Shown here: one piece after another, positions 1 through 11,700 of the stretch
How positions within the stretch are numbered: position 1 is the stretch's first letter
Layout of the letters: the number at the start of each line of letters is the position of its first letter
Assembly (NCBI RefSeq): GCF_032854445.1
Contig: NC_088304.1
Span: forward strand, 9,745,704-9,809,703
Source: Liolophura sinensis
Taxonomy: Eukaryota > Mollusca > Polyplacophora > Chitonida > Chitonidae
Length of the DNA stretch: 64,000 nt
Direction: 5' to 3'
Made by a program: the position numbers and the translations under genes
Notes under the pieces: model-generated
Told to the model about the DNA's origin: nothing
The model's input: the letters and a program-made list of their open reading frames with translations, nothing else
The model's database searches: none

Positions 1-1850
1 TGGGTAGGGCAATGGGTGGGCAGGCTGATGGGAGGGAGGTGAGCAGGGTAATGGGTGGGCAGGCTGATGGGAGGAAGCAAGTGGGCAGGGTAATATGTGG
101 GCAGGCTGATGGGAGGGAGGCAGGTGAGCGGGGTAATGGGTGGGCAGACTGATGGGAGGGAGGCAGGTGAACAGGGTAATGGGTGGGCAGGCTGATGGGA
201 GGCATGCAGTTGAGCAGGGTAATAGGTGGGCAGAGTAATGGGTTAAATTTAACCCTCCATTAAACAACCGAGCGCAGGCTATTAGACAGGGTAATAGGTG
301 GACAGACAGATGGGCAGAGTAATGGGTTAAATTTAACCCTCCGTTAAACAACCGAGCGCAGGCTGTTAGACAGGGTAATAGGTGGGCAGACTGGTGGGAG
401 ACAGGCAGGTGGACAGGGTGATGGGTGGCCAGATGAGCAGGCGAACGATGTAATGGGTGAACAAGCTGGTGGGAGACAGGCAGGTGGGTAGGGTAATGGA
501 TGGGTAGGCTGATACACAGGGTAATGGGTGGGCAGACTGGTGGGAGAGATGGGCAGATGAGCAGAATGGTGGCAGGGAGGCAGGGAGGCAGGCAGTTTAA
601 TGGGTGGACAAGCTGGTGGGATACAGGCAGATAGGGTAATGGGTGGGCAGGCTGGTGGGTGAACAGGGTGATGAGTGGATAGATGAGCAGAATGGTGGCA
701 GGGAGGCAGGCAGTCTAATAGGCGGACAAGCTGGTGGGACACAGGCAGATTGGTAGGGTAATGGGCGGGTGGGCTGGTGGGAGACCGGCAGGTAAACAGG
801 GTGATGGGTGGGCAGATGAGCAGGCTGGGCAAGGCAGACACGTGGGCAGTGTAATTGATGAGCAGGGTGGTGGTGGGAAGCAGGCGGGTGGGTAGGGTAA
901 TGGGCAGGCAGATAGGCAGGTTGGTGGGCAGGGTAATAGGTGGACAGATAAGCAGGTTGGTGGGCAGGGTAATAGGTGGACAGATAGGCAGGTTGGTGGG
1001 CAAAGTAATGGGTGGGCAGAGTAATGGGTGGGCAGGGTAATAGGTGGACAGATAAGCAGGGTAATGGGTGGGCAGGGTCATGGGTGGGCAGGGTAATAGT
1101 TGGATATATAAGCAGGCTGGTGGGCAGGGTAATGTGTGGACAAAGTAATGGGTGGGCAAGGTAATTGGTAGGCAGGGTAACGGGTGGACGGCAATGGGTG
1201 GACAGGGTAATGGGTGGACAGGGTAATGGGCAGGCAGAGTAATGGGTGGAGAGATAAGCAGACTAGTGGGCGGGGTAATTGGTGGGAAGGGTAATGGGTG
1301 GGCAGGGTAATAGGTGGACAGGGTAATGGGCAGGCAGAGTAATGGGTGCAGAGATAAGCAGACTAGTGAGCAGGGTAATTGGTGGGAAGGGTAATGGGTG
1401 GGCAGGGTAATAGGCGGACAGATAAGCGGGTTGGTGGCAGGGTAATGGGTGGGCAGGTAATAAATGGACAGATAAGCAAGCTGGTGGGCTAGTAATGGGT
1501 TGGCAGGGTGATGGGTGGACAGGTAAGCAGGTTGGTGAGCAGGGTAAAGGGTAGGCAGAGTAATGGGTGGGCAGGGTAATGGGTGGACAGAGTGATGGGT
1601 GGACAGAGTACTGGGTGGGCATGGTAATTGGTGGGCAGCGTAATGGGTGGAGAGATAATCAGGCTGGTGGGCAGGGTGATGGGTGGGCAGGGTGATGGGT
1701 GGACAGATAAGCCGGCTAGTGGGCAGGGTAATGGGTGGGCAGGGTAATCGGTGAGCAGGGTAATGGGTGGACGAGGTAATGGGTGGGCAAGGTAATGGGT
1801 GGACAGGGTAATGGGTGGGCAAGGTAATTGGTGGGCAGAGTAATGGGTGG
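1..1850. repeat. G-rich minisatellite, degenerate about 16-bp unit
   Basis: Irregular repeats of GGGTAATGGGTGGGCA with longer variants carrying GATAAGCAGGCTGGTG. The array runs off the left edge. Reading frames inside it are open only because of the repeat (minus-strand PCPPITLPTHY repeats) and are not genes. Confidence 0.9.
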
Positions 1851-1929
1851 GCAGATAAATTGAACAGATGTGTAATATTGTGCTCTCTGCTCATGGGATA
1901 TTAACCATGACAGGGGTTTGTTGACTGTC

Positions 1930-2200
1930 GCAGTAGGACCTCCATGGCCGAGGTGGTTAGTGTGCCAAGGTGGGGCACAGGAGCCTCTCACCAATGTGTT
2001 GGCTGTGAGTTCAAGTCCACCCCGTGCTGGCTTCATCTCTGGACATATGTGGGAAGGTCTGGCAGCAACTTATGGCAGGTTACTGGGAGACCTTCCCACA
2101 TACACCTGTATGGATGGCCGTGGTTTCCTCCAGGCATGGCTGCCGTTGTATAAATGAAATATTCCTGAGTATGGAATAAAACACAAATCAAATAAAGATA
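1930..2200 (+). mobile_element. SINE-A copy, near full length
   Basis: tRNA-derived SINE. Degenerate A box, B box GAGTTCAAGTCC, body with TGGGAAGGTCTGGCAGCAAC and end ATAAATGAAATATTCC then AAATAAAG. This copy has an internal GACCTTCCCACATACA insertion that is the inverse of its own body. Confidence 0.8.
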
Positions 2201-2383
2201 TCAATTGATGGCACAGTAGAAAACTATAACCGAAATACTTTTAAGATTCTGCCCAAATACAATTCTTATGCCTCATTTAGAACAAGTATTTAAACAAGTT
2301 TCTTTGGGTGTTTTGTTTAAAAAAACAAGACAAAAATTTCCATGCCCCATGGTAGAGAAATTATCAGCATTCACTCGCTCCAT

Positions 2384-2544
2384 TTAGAAATCCTTTGTCA
2401 ACACACTGGAGATATTTGGATCACGTTTGATCAAGTGGTTGAATAGATGAGACAGGTTGTCGGATATGACCATAAGGTTGCTGGGGATGTTGTCACAGCT
2501 GTGGCTGAGGTCATTTCCTTGGTGATGGAACATGATGACATAAC
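2384..2544 (-). CDS. Possible C-terminal exon of a minus-strand gene
   Basis: Read on the minus strand an AG at 2545-2546 is followed by an open stretch YVIMFHHQGNDLSHSCDNIP then SNLMVISDNLSHLFNHLIKR and DPNISSVLTKDF, stop TAA at 2384-2386. Composition looks protein-like (balanced, Cys, Trp-free, helical end) but the pyrimidine tract is poor and 52 open codons can occur by chance. No family recognised. Confidence 0.25.
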
Positions 2545-3020
2545 CTCAGCTTACGGCTGTTTCGATGTTGAAGCTACACTGACTAGATATTCTCAAAACA
2601 TCACCTAGAGTTGTCCCCCCTTATCTTGAAAAATAGTAAATCAACTTGAAATACATATTTGACAAATTCTTGCATCAGAGATAGAATAATTTTGCATTAA
2701 CGTGAAAGGTAGATAACTAAGGAACTTCACACAAAGATAGACAGGAAAACCACATTCCTGGAAAAACAACTTTTTCTTAATCAGCCTCTGGAAGAAGTTC
2801 TGTATGTCCTGTACTGTAAATGACCAAACCATTTCCCCAAAAATGGCAGTTTTACAGGCAAATAAATGTCATAAAATATTACAAGTAAGACAACAATTAT
2901 TTCTGTTACATGATTTTTTTTAAAACTGAAGTAAAACTGAAAAAGATTTACAACACTGACAATTAATGTAGCTGTCTGAATTTAGGTTTTATTTTTCAGT
3001 CCTTAAAAGCCATTCAACTA

Positions 3021-3233
3021 CCTCAATTCCTCAACATTTTTGTATATGAAAAAGCAACTTTCAGTGTGATTTATGCACCTTTTCGATTCGTTTTCAGAGA
3101 CAAAACTACATTGGCTGGCTTGATCAATTTCACGATTTCATAAAAAGTAAGTTTATCAGTCTATGAAGAATAATGTTCTCAGAATATGCTTGAATAAACA
3201 CCTTGCAGACATGTGAAGAGGTTGCAGAATTAC
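3021..3233 (+). mobile_element. MITE-1 copy
   Basis: Starts AATTCCTCAACATTTTTG and ends AGAGGTTGCAGAATTACAG, its imperfect inverse. The internal sequence is shared with 10664-10862, 13237-13457 and the minus-strand copy near 58172-58361. Non-coding, about 200 bp. Confidence 0.65.
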
Positions 3234-3282
3234 AGCAGCTCCATGTGATTATATCACAGAGTCAGTATCAGTGAGATACTGG

Positions 3283-3505
3283 CAGAAGTCCAAAGTGTTA
3301 TGTGTTACGTCATTTCAGTGACGCTGGACATTCACCTGCAGCCTCAACAGAGCAACGTCACAGAGAGTTGCCCAAATACGTCACAGATGAAACATCAGCA
3401 TGCAACACCTTACGTGCACACGACGTGCAAGTCCTATGTCACGCTAGCGCCACCTTTTGTGAGAGGAAAATCTTCCGCTACCCCGTTTAATTTACTACTG
3501 TCATG
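3283..3505 (+). repeat. Dispersed repeat R1, copy 1
   Basis: Shares TCATTTCAGTGACGCTGGAC, AACAGAGCAACGTCA and GCGCCACCTTTTGTGAGAGG with the minus-strand copy at 26800-27010. The shared ORF (62-68 codons) is probably incidental. Confidence 0.65.
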
Positions 3506-4707
3506 ACTGTTACCAAATTTGTTCTCCTTAATGAGTTCTTTGTTTAGACACTTCAATCCATATTCCACCTTTCTCTATAATGATATAAACAAGTTATCAC
3601 ACTTTGGAATTTTTCGGCATAACTATGTGTCTCTTTCCATTTCTTGCTGCACAACTAATTTAGTAAATGAGATTAACTGTTAAAATATATATTTGTGTCT
3701 GCATGTAATTAAGACACTGATGAGTATATTATCAACATGCCTTGCAATAAAATGTATATTTTTACTTAACACAAAACCCGCATGATATGAAAGGCTTGGA
3801 TGAGATACACTTTTCATATTGCAAGATGCAAAATACATAGTGGAATATTTAATAACTAATTATCCCAGCGCTCAGTCAGCCACATATGAAGATATTAGAG
3901 TTTGTGGATATATCCCCAAACCAGTATTGCACAACTTGATTTGTCTGTCCCATAATAAAAGACAAAATAAAAATCCGCCAAAGAGAGAGTGGTCAGCTAT
4001 TGCTAATAACCTTTAGTGCGTTACTATTCTGAAAGCACTGTCATCCCTCGGCAAAAAGTCACCACGTGTTTACGTGACCTTGAACTGTGATACGGTCAAA
4101 TGCTGAATATTTGACCTCAGTTACTATGGAGGCGTTATAATTTTTAGCCAAAATTACCCAGACCAACATTGAAATTGATGAAATTAATTTACACTATGAT
4201 TTCCCATTCTATATATAGATGCGAGGTTTTACTTGATAACCCGTTTCGAAAATATTCAGTGCGTGGGCACTGGGTCATCTCATGACGTCATACTGTTCCA
4301 CCCCATGTCGGAAGGTGTGTGAGCCGTATCGAAATTTTACAGCAGGATGTTGATTTTTGAATAGTAAGTACCTTTGTCAGATTTAAAATGGAAATATGTA
4401 CATATTGTTGTCTTTATGGATTAAATCCAACGGAAATTCAAAGCTTGGCTACATACAATTAGCCCTTTGTATTGATTTGATTGGTGTAAGGAATGTATGT
4501 GTCACAATGCCCAAAGGCACTCAAGCCTAAAACCCCGGCTGTCGGAAACAACAACAACAGATCTAAAGCATTACATTTAAGGATTATTGTTTGCGTTTTA
4601 ATTGCCGCTGATAAGATCCTCGATATGTTAGATCCATACACTAGAACCTGACAGACTCAGAGTTAGATGACGAAGGCTTCTTTCAGAGGCATTTAGGAAT
4701 TGGGATG

Positions 4708-5212
4708 GTATAGATTGACAGAAGCATTACTTATCGATAACAACTCCTGGATTTATTGTGTTGGTGACGTTTCGATGTAGGTTCTTACATCGCTATCAAA
4801 CCATATGAACCTATCAAACCAGAACACCAACTCCAGTGGAGCACAGTTCATACTCTACAGAACAACCAGTCAGACTACAAAAGAAGGAAACTGCTGGAAG
4901 CCATCATGATCCGACAACACAATCCACAGCTTAACCGAAACAGCGGGTACCACCTACCAAACGCCTACAACGACCTCATCAGATTAGACATTGACTGTCT
5001 TAAACCCTGAAGCCATTATCTATAGTTACATTGTTACCTGTTTTTGACACCACTCACTCTCTTACTGTATATATGTTGTCTTGTATCTCTGTATGTTCAT
5101 ATGGTTTGATAATGATATAAGACCCTACATCGAAACGTCACCAATACAATAAATCCAGGAGTTGTTATCTATAAGTAATGCCTCTAGCAATCTATGTCAA
5201 TCTAGATGACGA
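4708..5212 (+). mobile_element. Penelope-like element remnant with inverted terminal repeats
   Basis: About 95-bp inverted repeats frame the element: left AACAACTCCTGGATTTATTG at about 4739, right CAATAAATCCAGGAGTTGTT at about 5149. Between them a 62-codon open frame (4825-5010) reads QWSTVHTLQNNQSDYKRRKL, EAIMIRQHNPQLNRNSGYHL and ends DCLKP stop. The EAxxIR...P.LNR..GY.LP pattern is that of the C-terminal end of Penelope-encoded GIY-YIG proteins. The repeat carries CGAAACGTC next to a GATGTA/TACATC hairpin, as in hammerhead-bearing Penelope pseudo-LTRs, but no intact CTGATGA core. Confidence 0.6.
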
Positions 5213-6079
5213 AGTTATTAGACGTGCAGACATTTGTTATTCAAACTGTCATTCATGAGTGAACCTCAACAGCATCATCTATCATTTACCTTATAATGTA
5301 GGTGTAGTTACAATCATTTCTGGTATTGAATTACCTCGGCGTTTTAATCCTTTCCCCAACATATAATGTTCATGAAATTGCAAAACATATTTACTCCCCC
5401 CATGACAAAATCACTTTGTATAGTCAAGGGTTGTCTAGAGGCAAATGTGTAACTTTGATTTGAGTGGTGCAGCCAATAGAGTTTTAGTACAAAACAAGTT
5501 CAGGTGTGTCTTACTGCCTGCATAGAGGTAAGATCTGTCTGCTTGATTGGAAAGTCTAGGTTTATTTCTTTGCTGGTCCATTGACAGTTTTATGTTTTGT
5601 TTTAAGGAGAAAGGTCAGGTTAAGCCAATGATAATACTGATAGATACAAAAAGGTCAAGCTGTTGAAAGATTCTGTAAAGCCTGTATCTGTAAGTAGCTG
5701 ACGTTATTTGTGGCAACGAGGCTCTCGCGATTTAAAAAGCCAATGAGAAATCTTTATATGTGAAGTGCTTTTGGGGCCAATTTCCCATACAATATCTATG
5801 ATGCAAAGTTTTTGTAAGGACACCAATGATAGACTTGAAGTGTAGTGGCACTAGTGTGAAGAAGGAGCTTGAGCCAAGCCCATTGTTACGTCAAAAAAAT
5901 ATTGTAGTTCAACGTCTGCAGTATTACAGTGTATCAGTTTCAGCTGTAACGCGTCTTTATTTAATCAAACTCGTGATGTCTGACATCATCTACCTTAATT
6001 TACTGAGCCATATTAACTCTTCAAAGCCGTGAACTTTTTTTTGTAAATATGCATTATTCTTGGCCAGTCATGTTCCACT

Positions 6080-6156
6080 GCTCGTTTCCTCGGACCATAA
6101 TGCTGGCTGCCATCGTGTGTACAGTGTAATACACCAATCAGATAAGTAAATAAACA
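6080..6156 (+). mobile_element. SINE-A 3' fragment
   Basis: Contains ACCATAATGCTGGCTGCCAT and ACACCAATCAGATAAGTAAA; the tRNA head is absent. Confidence 0.65.
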
Positions 6157-6274
6157 TATGCTCAGCCTGCTGTTGGGGTCTTGGTGATTGTAAGTGGTCA
6201 GTGACACTCGTTTGATGTAAGGTTCTTTGAAGACCACTTGTGTTCCACTAATATTGAGGTGTGAATGGATGTAC

Positions 6275-6432
6275 TAGGCAACGTGTGGTCAAGTTCATCA
6301 GCAACGTGTCAAAGATCAGTGGTTTATCGCCAACACACAGGTTTCTTCCAACCATAAAACTGACTGCCACCAGTGGAAAATTCTTGAGTATGACATTCAG
6401 TCAAATAAATAAATAAATGAAAAATAAATAAG
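6275..6432 (+). mobile_element. SINE-D body and tail
   Basis: Contains GGTTTCTTCCAACCATAAAA CTGACTGCC, GAAAAATTCTTGAGTA-like end and an (AAAT)n tail; same body as 9310-9630 without the tRNA-like head. Confidence 0.6.
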
Positions 6433-6666
6433 CAACAATCAAATTATTAACATCACCTACATTTAAGAGAAATATGTTTGAATATAATGTTAAACACACG
6501 TCAAATAATAAGTAACTGGTTGGAGTGATTTTAATATCGATAAGTCCATTTCAGTGGATGACTTCGAATTTACTTCTAAGTACATGTACGTGCAATTTAA
6601 TGAACAGTTCTTCGGAAATTATGGTCATATATTGATTATATTCCTTAAGTAGTACTGTCTTGACAT

Positions 6667-6860
6667 AAATGACCTAAAAATTCGACCTCAAAAGAACATT
6701 TTTGAAGGCAAATGAGATATTACCTGTGTTGCTAAAATTTACATTTTTCCATTAGGATATCATCATACCTTTCAAACATCTCTCAGAGCACCTTTCTACA
6801 ACCAGTAGAACTCCCAGAAAAAAAAAGCAACTTATTCATGGACGAAATTTGAGGTCATTT
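6667..6860. mobile_element. MITE-3 copy
   Basis: Imperfect terminal inverted repeats: AAATGACCTAAAAATTCG at the left, CGAAATTTGAGGTCATTT at the right. Related diverged copies appear at about 32790-33000, 36020-36235 and 48775-48955. Confidence 0.5.
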
Positions 6861-7205
6861 AGGGAACATGTCTTATCATGCAATAATAAACTGTACATGT
6901 AGATCACACATTATTTTCCAGTCATGGGTGTATTTTTGTAACATGATCTCATGTTATCCTTCAGTTTGATGAACTTTATTCTAATTTTTATGGGTTAACT
7001 GTGCATTGAATCATAAACATTGATTATGGCTAATACGTGTTTTCAGTATGAATACAGTCATATGTGATGATAAGAGAGAAGAGAAAATTACAATATCTTA
7101 TGGTAAAACAGTTCGGTGTTTATATTTGAGCTTAGCCTGGATTTACCTAGTATGCATTTGGCTACCAAATTACCAGCACCGATTCTGTCTCTTCTACATG
7201 TACTC

Positions 7206-7367
7206 TAATTCTGCAACCCTTTCAGCCACCTCTGTAGCCAATTCATTGATATATTTTGAGAGAACTACTGGATATAGAGACACAATTTTAGCGCTATTTA
7301 CATAATAATTGTGTGCATAAATTCCACTGAAAAAACTACTGTAGAGGTTGAAAAGGTTGAAGATTAA
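7206..7367. mobile_element. MITE-2 copy
   Basis: Starts TAATTCTGCAACCCTTTCAG and ends GAAAAGGTTGAAGATTA, inverse over about 28 bp. Internal TTTGAGAGAACTACTG and TAAATTCCACTGAAAAAA recur at 29529-29733. Confidence 0.65.
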
Positions 7368-7817
7368 TACGGTAGTTCGCTTTTGTCATATGAGTTAAGG
7401 ATTGTTCAAGCCTGTTTTATGGAAATGTTACGACAAGACCGGGTTTTGGCTCATTATCAATAGGCATGATGTTAAACACATGTTCGGCTTAAACAAAGTC
7501 ACAAATTTGTTCATTCCCCCACTTTCACTGGTCCTTACCCTATTATATTACAAAAAGCTGTAGATGACTTTCTTGTCTTGTGTGACCGTTGACGCAGTTC
7601 ATTAAAGCCAAGAAGTCTTCCACCAATGTAATGTGCACATCTGTAAATCACACTTAAAACAGTTCAACAGTAAGTTGGCAAAGCCCCCTACCCCCATCGC
7701 ACACTCTCGCACAAAAAACACAATAAACACGTATTCAAATATTATAAACATTTATATATTGTGTAAAGGACTACATGTGCTCCATTTTCTAATGTGATTT
7801 CGCTTTTTCATTTCCAG

Positions 7818-7848
7818 CCGTGTGGTACTTCCCATGACAGTGGAAGAG
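7818..7848 (+). CDS. PITPNA: PITP coding exon 2
   Basis: 31 nt between TTTCCAG and GTAAGT. One base completes an upstream split codon, then [10 protein letters not shown], the first beta-strand of the family. The upstream exon must end with two bases of a codon finished by C. Confidence 0.85.
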
Positions 7849-8719
7849 GTAAGTCTTTGGGACCCAAAACCTTTTTTAAAACTTAAACCTGTTACAAATT
7901 TGCTGACTTAGCCTTCTCAAGTGCAGTTTGCTCTGACTTGAAATTGAATACCTGAGCCAGGTAATGGAAGGCCTGTCATCAGTCTTAGGTATCCAACCTG
8001 GTGTCCACAAAACATTGCTGGGTGAGGCAGCAGTTTAAAAATGTAATAAGGGGCCTCCGTGGCCTAGTGTTTAGCGTGTCAGCACGGGGCATTGACTCAG
8101 GAGGCTGTCAACAATGCAGTCACTGTGAGTTGAAGTCCAACTTAGGCTGGCTTCCTCTCCGGTGGTATGTTGGAAGGTCTACCAGCAACCTGCAGAGGCT
8201 CTGCCTAGTTTCCTCCCACCATACTGCTGGCCTCCATCATATACATGTAAGTGCAATATTCTTGAGTACGAAGTAAAACTCCAATCAGATAAATCAAATA
8301 AAAATGTAAAACAGTATATCACTGGAATGCCATGGTCGAGACTGCAGACTTTAGGCAAAACACCCCAATCAGTCATTGGAACTGGGCTGATCATTCACAG
8401 TATATTAATACGGGGCATTGTCTGGCCAGTTACATTTACCCATTAGGGTATAATCCTATGTTCCAAAACAAACCTCATAACACTTCTTTTAAAGTCAGTT
8501 TCAAAACATTCAGAATCGGGCAGAGTAAGTAGCTTAGTCATGAATAACAGTAAATCTCATATGTGCGTGCTCTAAGTGTAGAACTTCATGGAAACCTCTT
8601 TAAAACTTTCATAGACAGTATTCCTAAATCTGGTTGTAAACATGCACCTGTGTTCAGTAGTATTCCTTTAGCACAAGGTTGTTCGTGAGTATTCCTTTAG
8701 CACAAGGTTGTTTGTGACC

Positions 8720-8772
<53 letters not shown>

Positions 8773-11700
8773 CATATACATGTATACATACTTCACTGCC
8801 CCTAGTTCATAGTGTCCAGTAGATCCGTTTACTTGTGGATTTCTGGTATAACTTCAAGCCGGTTACTAGTGACACATTTACTAACCTGTGACATACAAAA
8901 CAACTCGTGCGTATCTGAATATGTCATTGTGGGAAAACCTTTAACTTCTTCCTGAACCCAATGAATGGCAGTCATTCTCAGTTAGAACAGGTCGTTATTA
9001 AGCGATGACATTAGATTTCATACTCCAATTAGGGCATTCTCTCTACCTCATAATCATAATGTGGGTAGTAACATAACAGACGAGCATCATACACAGCAAA
9101 ACAAGGGTCACGTGCGCATAGAAGGCCACACCCTGTGTCTTCTAAAATTTGGGACAACAGGCCTGTTCATTTAAGCCAATATATATGTAATTCAAGCAAG
9201 AATATTGAATGTCTTAAAAACTACACCATGAAATCCAAATTCCTTTAAAAGAACATCTTTTAGTGTAGTTATATCATGTTACCGTATATTTCACTAATTG
9301 TACAGGAATGGGATGTGGTCTTGTGGTTAAAGGCATTTCTCTTTCAATTGCTAGGTCGCATGAGTTCTAGGTTCAAACCCAGCTGTGGCCAGGGAATTGG
9401 TAGATTCCAAAATCTCTCACTGCTTGGTGACAATATGTAGTGAACGACACTCATATGGTCAATGCTTAGTCTAAAGGCCGTTGTTCACCAACAAGTTCGT
9501 CACTTTCTTGCCGAAGGTAGTTGGTTTCTCCCTGAACACTCCAGTTTCCTCCGTCGATAAAACTGACTGGCATGGTATAAGTGAAAAATTCTTGATTAAG
9601 ATGATGAACAACTTGAAATAAATAAATAAACTCTTGTTTACCTCCTTGTCCACAGTACCAACGGGCACAGCTTTTTTTCTGTTGCTGAAGTCAGTAAGAA
9701 TGAGACAGGCGGTGGAGATGGGATTGAAGTCAAGACAAATGACCCTTTTGACTTGGAGAAGAGCGACCAGTACAAACCGGAACGACCGTTGAAGGCAGAC
9801 AAACTGTACACAAAGGGCCAGTACACGCACAAAATCTACCATTTACAACAGTATGTACTCTCAGCTTAGCTAACATAGGTTTGATTTTAGTTTCAGTTAT
9901 TTTGACGAGTCATGCTGTACAATCAGTTTGCTTCATCATTGCCACCCTTTTGTTATACACATGCACAAAAGGTTTATTATCATACCAGTGGTATCTACAT
10001 GTACATTTCAGTTTGCTTCATTATTGCCACCCATCACTTTTGCTTCATTTTTACCACCTGTTATGTACAGGTACATTCAGTTTGCTTCATTATTGCCAAC
10101 CCATCAGTTTGCTTCATTATTGCAACCCATCAGTTTGCTTTATTGCCACCCATCAGTTTGCTTCATTATTGCCACCCATCAGTTTGCTTCATTATTTCCA
10201 CCTGTTATGTTCATGTGCAATCAGTTTACTGGATTTATACCACACCATGATACTTTTCCCATTATTTTTTCATTATTTACCTTCTGTAATCTATTAACAC
10301 ATGAATCGATATAACATATTCCGAAACATGACCCCCAAAGTTTTCAGTATGTTTTTTACTGCATACATTGTTACAATACTGTCTAAAAATCTTGATGAAA
10401 AACTTCAAATTTTGAATATTCCTTTTACTCGAGACTTCCATGTAATTATTCTATGAAAGTTTTGATTATATTATGCAAGTGTGGCTTAAAATTAACACCG
10501 GATATCACAATGTGTCTGTAATATGTATCTCACAGGCTGTCAGTATTAATAAGTCTAAACTTCATACATCATCACACATCATTTATAAAGAGCTGGGACA
10601 GTTAACCTCCCAGCAACAGTGGTGCAGTGCTGTGCAAAAACAGTGTCTAAATACTCTGTACCCTAATTCCTCAACCTTTTCGCATACGAAAGAGTAACTT
10701 TCAGTGTAATTTATGCACATTTTTAATTTGATTTTGGAGAAAAAACAATTGTCCAGTTTCAGGGCTTCACAGAAAGTATAATGTTATCAGTCAACACAGA
10801 ATAATGCCTTCAGAATATGCTTGAATAAATACCTAAATATGTGGAAAGGTTGAGGAATTACAGGACTGCATGGTGTTGAGTTTACAACCAGGAGATGGTC
10901 ATTGTGGTGTAAACAAAGTGTGTTGTACATGAAGCTCGGCCACAAATGACTGAGTTCCTATCTGCAGGTTCTGATCAATACAGATCAATAGCAGGAGGTA
11001 CAAGAATGCAGTCTTGCAGCTGCCTGTGAGATGGATACATTATCTATCTTACTTTGTCAGCAATTTTTACAAGAGCTACAAGAGTCCTCACATGTCAACA
11101 TGCTGCATATTGTTGTAGCATTAGGTTATGAAATGTATGTTATTCTAATCCAGTGATTTGAGAAGTCAGAAAATGTGAGGAATTGCTCTGCAACCTACAC
11201 TATTTCTTCAGCCTCATCACTTGTAAGGCATGTTTATGTAGATATATTTGCAAAAGAATTCTGTCTTCATAGCTAATAAGAGTGTTAAACCATCTTTGTA
11301 GTTTCAGTACATTAATAAGTACATGTATTATCACAGATTAAATGCACGGGTTTGGATATAAACAACAAATTGACCTGGAAAACAGAGTTATTAGACATGC
11401 ATCGCATCGTTGTTTTAAAAGATTATTATGCAAAGGTGATATATTCCAAGAAATGGTCTCAAAAACACAAAATAAACCAAAGCCCGTTGCGATTTTATAC
11501 ATGTACATGCGCCTGATAATCCTGCAAATGAAGCGAGGGTTTCAAGCCTGCAACCTCATTCGCCACTAGCCAATCAGCTGCCACTTAAACAGTGTTTTAA
11601 GCGAATGAATCTTTTGTTTTTTTCGGTGCATCATTTCTATCTAAATACAGCTTCTTAGTGTCATTGCTTGACACTTTGATATTTACCTGCTGAATACTCT

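Noticed and set aside
240-339. Interstitial telomeric repeat (GGGTTA/TAACCC)
   Set aside because: Only one unit per arm inside a palindrome; no tandem TTAGGG run.
344-1894. 516-codon minus-strand frame of Pro/Thr/His repeats
   Set aside because: It is the G-rich minisatellite read backwards; composition follows the repeat unit, other frames open likewise, no splice or domain support.
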